64,000 nucleotides of DNA from Tanypteryx hageni (lineage: Eukaryota; Arthropoda; Insecta; Odonata; Petaluridae): positions 37,778,564 to 37,842,563 of the forward strand of contig CM054117.1 of the NCBI GenBank assembly GCA_028673005.1, written 5' to 3'. Position 1 is the first letter of the stretch. Each line of letters starts with the position of its first letter. Below, piece after piece: positions 59,391-64,000 of this stretch. Made by a program: the position numbers and the translations under genes. Below the pieces are notes generated by a model. That model did no database searches, was not told where the DNA came from, and saw nothing but the letters and a program-made list of their open reading frames with translations.

Positions 59391-59770
59391 CCAGCCGATG
59401 TTTTTACCCTTCCGATGTCACTCTTTCCCCATCATTTCGTCCAACATTCTCAAAACAGCTTCTTTCTCTCATGACCCATTCCACTCGCCTCTTCCCCTCT
59501 CCTCACCTACCCTCGATTCCCTAACATACCTCCCACCTAGCCCCTCTTCCTCCCTCCTCCCCCGCATCACCCTCCCTCTTGTTTTTCTCCCTTCCGTATC
59601 TCCCTTCTATTGCTATCTCCCGACCCTACTTCCCATTCCACCCGTCCCTCCTGCCACAGCTCCTTCTCCTGCCCATTGTCTCTCCCGCCACATGATACAA
59701 TGGAAGAAAAAGCCCTCCTCTCTCTCTCATCTCCCTCTTTCACATTATCATTTACTTTTTGGCCCTTGCA
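59391..59770. repeat. Pyrimidine-rich tract
   Basis: C/T-biased plus strand followed at 59805-59905 by a short G/A-rich section of opposite bias. Confidence 0.7.
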
Positions 59771-61059
59771 TTCCCCGTCCTAACTCCCATTAATCAAGGT
59801 CCCACTGGGACGGCAGAGAGATTGGAAGGACAAGGAGGATGGGATGGGGGATGGATGGGAGCGAAAGAGGTTAGGGGAGGGGAAATCGGGGCCGGGAGAG
59901 ATAAAACGTACCCCGACATGCCTTGCGCCCCCTTGGCCCACCTCGGCCGCCTATCCTCTCGAATTTTCGTGTAATATTTGTACACGTCTCATATTCAATT
60001 TCTCTTTTGCATATTGCAATTCTTTATCATTTCAATGTTGGCACGGTCCGGCGAATATCCACTTTTCAAAGCGGTCGCCGGTTTTTCTCAATTATCTTTC
60101 GCGGTTTAGTCACTCGCCTTCCCGCTATGTTTTTAGGGCGCTCTTCCAACGTTCGATGAATCGTGACGCTGCTGCCCTCTGGCTTATTTTGCGATTATAT
60201 GAACTACAGAGAGATAAACGAAATTTAATTAACAAGATGGCATTTGGAGAAATTGAGATGTTATGCACGAGCGAATAAAGCTTAACAGGAATTTGAAATT
60301 TGCGAGGAAGAAAAAATTCTCGGTCACGTGCAGGATGTTTTCTCCTCAAATTTCGAAATTAAATTGTCTCTGTAAATTGTAACATTTCCAATTTTGTGAT
60401 CGATGTGAATTTATTTTTCTCTTGCCGAATTCGTAAGTAGTTGAAAAACAACGTTTAAATAACGCCGTATGAAAATTGTACAATCAATCTTACCAAATTT
60501 TTCATTAAAATTTCCTCGGAGATCAAGTACATACTAAATGAGTATCAAAATCGCCATCTCTTTTACCTACTTCCTCCTTTTCTGATTTACCTTTTCATTT
60601 TTTGTTTGACTTGATGAAATTCCTTGCATTCATACAGCAAGACGACTAGCTTCAGTCACTTGAGCTGATACTTCGCAATGGCAATACTTAAACGAATTAA
60701 CCGGCAGCACCCCGTTTTAAATCGCTTAGGACAATAAAAGATAAGCTGTAGATTACGATTAAAAATGTTACAGCTAACATAAACATAAAAATACGTCTAC
60801 AAATGAATTCAAAATTTTAATCGAGTTTAATAGACTTCAAAACTTCGCATTAAAATTTTCCTTGCTAAAGTATCTTCTAAATCCATTTTCCTCGTCCTTA
60901 TCGACATCCTTCCCTCTTCTCCTCGCGCGCCGCCTCCTCACCCTCCGTCCCTACGCCTCCTGACTCTCAAGCACTCGCAGGAATCATAATGACCAAACAC
61001 TCTCGCAATCACGTCACACAAACGCAGACAATTCACGCAGCGTCCCAAGGGGTAATTGC
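59771..61059. other. Gene-free DNA
   Basis: Frames of up to 144 codons at 59844-60278 have no domain. Mostly AT-rich after 60280, with a pyrimidine patch at 60890-60970. Confidence 0.4.
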
Positions 61060-61215
61060 ACCAGCGCCACAGGTGTTTGAAGAAAATGACGAGAGAAAGA
61101 GGGAGGAGAGAGGGAGGAGAGAGGGAGGAGAGAGGGAGGAGAGAGGGAGGTGAGGGGGAGGCAGTGGTGGCCAAGAATAGAGAGAGGGAAAGAGAGAGAT
61201 AGAGGGACCGAGAAA
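61060..61215. repeat. Purine-rich tract with 11-bp tandem repeat
   Basis: About five tandem units of GAGGGAGGAGA between about 61098 and 61152, within a G/A-biased stretch ending in GAGAGAGATAGAGG. Confidence 0.85.
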
Positions 61216-63180
61216 CCATTGGGAGGGATATTATGGACTTCGAAATGATTTACGTTATAACAGCTGGTGAGCACGACGATAAAGCTTAAAGAAAGTAGCA
61301 TAATATTGGAGGAATTGTGGGTATTTCTGCGACGACGTGTCGCCCCGTGGGTGGGACAGGTAGGAAAAGGAGTCGCGCGGTGTATGCGTGTCATCCTACA
61401 GGCAGGAGAGAAAGACCTCTCTTGCAAACGGAAGAGTGAAAAAATAACCACAAACCCATGTTCGTTCGGTTAAAAAAGTATGGGAATTCTGTAGAAATAT
61501 TCAAGATGCAACTGTATCCACAATCTCGTTGCTGTAAAGAGAAAAAGGCAAAGTGCGGAATGCCGAGAAATGTCGGTCCTGAGAGTGAGCATTAATTAAA
61601 GGAACTAAGGGCGATAGAGGGAGAAAATAAGAGTTGATTCGACCCAGGAAAGACTCAGATAACTACATGGGGATAGAAGAGGAATCAAAAGACAATACAC
61701 GCAGCGAGCGATTCAAATAGCCCTGTAACTCGGGAAACCGACGAACATTCCAACCTGAGATGTATTAGGAGTACGCGGTACACAGCATTCCTTTGAAATT
61801 CCTTGAAAGCCTTGATAAAAAAGGTCTTTCGTTAGTATCGACATTATTTATAAAACCTGGTTTAATGCGGAAAGCGAAAAATCAAATGGTTTGGACATTA
61901 TCCGCTCTTTTTAGCACCTTTCTCGCGACGTAATTCCGTAAGAGGAAGAGTCTTACTCCGTCGCCTCACTCCCGCTCTTCCTCTATTGCGTCCCATCACC
62001 CGTTGGCGCCGAAGACCGCAGAATGGGACGTTAGACAATGGGAGTCTCATATAAGGGCTTGAATAGGCTCCGTCTCGCCCTCTGCTGTTGCAGGAGAGAA
62101 GACGGCGCCAAGTGCCCGAGGTACATACAGCACTCTTTCTCTCTCCCTCGGATAATAATGCACGGATTGACAAGTGAATTTGAAGGCGCGTTAATGGACG
62201 CTCGAAGAGGTCTCTCTATCTCTCTCCCTCTTCCGCGTTTCAGAGATGGGCAAAAGCGAGACGATGATGTTAACTAATGCCCCCTCGACGTCAGGTGGAG
62301 TGTCCGGGTGCCTTATGTCGCGAAAACGGTCGCATGAAAAGAACAACGGACTCGGAACGGAGCGAAAATGCTGACTAATAAAACATTCTAAAAGGAAACT
62401 TAATCCTGGAAACGTTTTTTACTCTTGAGTAATTTAGAATCGCGTCTTCATTCTCGTTTTCGTCTGCATGTAATTCCGAATACCTGAGGAGGATGGGGGG
62501 GCTTTATCGAATTTTATTCCAAGTCAGCGCGTTTCGCTTTAATTAGATTTTCGGCAATGAATTCCGACATAAGACGATATTGGAGTTGCATCTGCGTAAA
62601 TAAAACGATCATTTAGATTAATCAAATGCGTGGCACAAAACCATTGCAGAATATTCCACAGCATCTGAAAATATTTCTGTGATTCACACTATTGATAAAT
62701 TAGTAAATGGCGACCCGTTTTTCAAAATATGGACCAGGAAAAAACCATTTAAGACACTCTGAAGTTGTAGTTTGCATGAAAATTTTATTACTAATGGAAG
62801 GACGCTGACGCTGCCTCTTGGAACCATTAATTGGCAAAAGAAGAGTGGAACGAAAGGTAGAGGAAGGCCATGGCATGGCAGAGAAATCGGGATAAAAGTG
62901 GGTCGATCAAATCAATCTAACGTATACACTAAAACAGGACGCCCAAAAAATCCAAAGACAAAGAGATTTTAATGACCGGAGGATCCGGCTATCACGAGCT
63001 CTATGCTTTACGCTTCTTAAATTAATTCTTTACCTATTACGCGGTCAATGGACTCATAAGGCCAATAGGATCTGTCCGTAGAGACTAGATGCGTAGGTAA
63101 TCTCAGGCGTTTCTAATGCTTTCGCGTTGTAATTATATTCACGTAGCTTGCAAAGTGAATTGTTATAGGAGAAGTGTGGA
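61216..63180. other. Gene-free DNA
   Basis: Mixed sequence with a CpG-containing part at 61930-62110 and a short (TC)n at 62210-62225. No recognised exon, RNA gene or transposon end. Confidence 0.4.
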
Positions 63181-63480
63181 CGGATAACATGAGAGAGAGA
63201 AGAGGATGTGGGAAAGGGTGTGAAGATAAGTGTTAGTGAGTAGAAGAAGAGGTGGGGAGAAGACGGTAGAGGCAAGGGCTTGAGGAGAGAGAGAGGGGGG
63301 GGGGGGAGAAGGTTAAGGCGAGGATGACGTTTAGCGAAGAAAGACGAAGACTGATGATGCGGGGTACGCGTCCGGGTGGAGGAAGTAAACAAATGACTGT
63401 TGGAAAGAGTGCAAGGCAGAGAGGAGGAACAGTGGACAATGAAGAGAAATAAGTGGAGAAAAGAAGAAGGAATAAAATAA
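63181..63480. repeat. Purine-rich tract with a G run
   Basis: G/A-biased plus strand with (GA)n and a 12-base G run near 63295-63306. Confidence 0.75.
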
Positions 63481-64000
63481 GAAATATGGGGACGCTTCTA
63501 TTTGAGTTCCTTCCTGTCTGGATTCCATTTCATATTACGAGATGAAATGTTAAATTGTTCTTCAGGGTTGACAAGCCCTTTCATAATAGACCATTACATG
63601 TGTACCTAGTTATTATAGTACGCATATAAAAGTGATTCTTTCTAATCCTTCCATTAATTAATTTTATTGAGAGAATACATTTTTATTTTTTGGACTAGCA
63701 ACTTAGTTCTCAATACATCAGCAATTCCTTTACTAAATTTTTAGGTCATAAGAGATGGACTCCACAATATAATTTTTGTCCACAATTGTGCCTATAATAT
63801 GCATAATACATTATTAAAATAATGAAATTGAATACCCATAAAATGGACAAGGTGAATAAAGGGTTAAAAGATGGGAACGTACAGAATTTTGCATGTGAAC
63901 GGTTTTAACTTTTGAATGATGAATCAAATTCTTTTCGTAAACAACTCTCTTACTTGGCTTTGTTCGAACGTTTTGATGTGAAACTTTTAAGGCTATTGTT
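63481..64000. other. Gene-free AT-rich DNA, right edge
   Basis: No recognised feature up to the window end. Confidence 0.45.

Overview
The window is eukaryotic nuclear DNA, almost entirely non-coding, and most likely from an arthropod, probably an insect. Three things suggest this. The only host coding segment I can support is one intron-bounded exon of a TfAP-2 (AP-2 family) transcription factor. The rest is a mix of short non-autonomous DNA transposons (hAT, pogo/Tigger-like and PIF/Harbinger types), tRNA-derived short repeats and a (CATCTA)-headed interspersed repeat of a kind I associate with insects. CpG is common, so it does not look like a heavily methylated vertebrate genome. I could not run any search, so the species is not identified.

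The exon lies on the minus strand at 39319..39437. It is 119 bp with consensus splice sites on both sides and encodes 39 complete residues of the AP-2 DNA-binding region. I found no other AP-2 exon, so the flanking sequence is probably long introns or regulatory DNA of this gene. The run at 38321..38912, just downstream in gene direction, is non-repetitive and contains homeobox-type and octamer motifs.

The left half (1..35 kb) alternates AT-rich single-copy-looking DNA with long strand-biased purine or pyrimidine tracts and carries dispersed transposons. These include a 37-bp perfect hairpin at 11.03 kb; a repeat copy split by a TA-flanked 631-bp element at 12.2-13.4 kb; a 971-bp Harbinger derivative at 17.07 kb that keeps the 5' parts of both of its genes; a hAT element with a perfect 8-bp target duplication at 20.7 kb; two more hAT-like elements at 29.3-30.0 kb; and a tRNA-derived SINE at 33.4 kb.

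From 35.08 to 38.32 kb there is a nested transposon locus. An outer element appears to be interrupted by an (AT)n-flanked 680-bp fold-back and then by a 1.9-kb element with roughly 200-bp terminal inverted repeats built of ~15-bp subrepeats. That element itself hosts a hAT element and a copy of the 12-kb repeat family.

The right part (41..64 kb) is dominated by recurrent GA-rich tracts on the plus strand, a 13-bp minisatellite at 48.0 kb, an NRF-1-type palindrome at 53.6 kb, a 761-bp hAT element at 54.2 kb and a CpG-rich block at 58.1-58.4 kb. The long open frames inside the purine/pyrimidine tracts are low-complexity and I do not regard them as genes.
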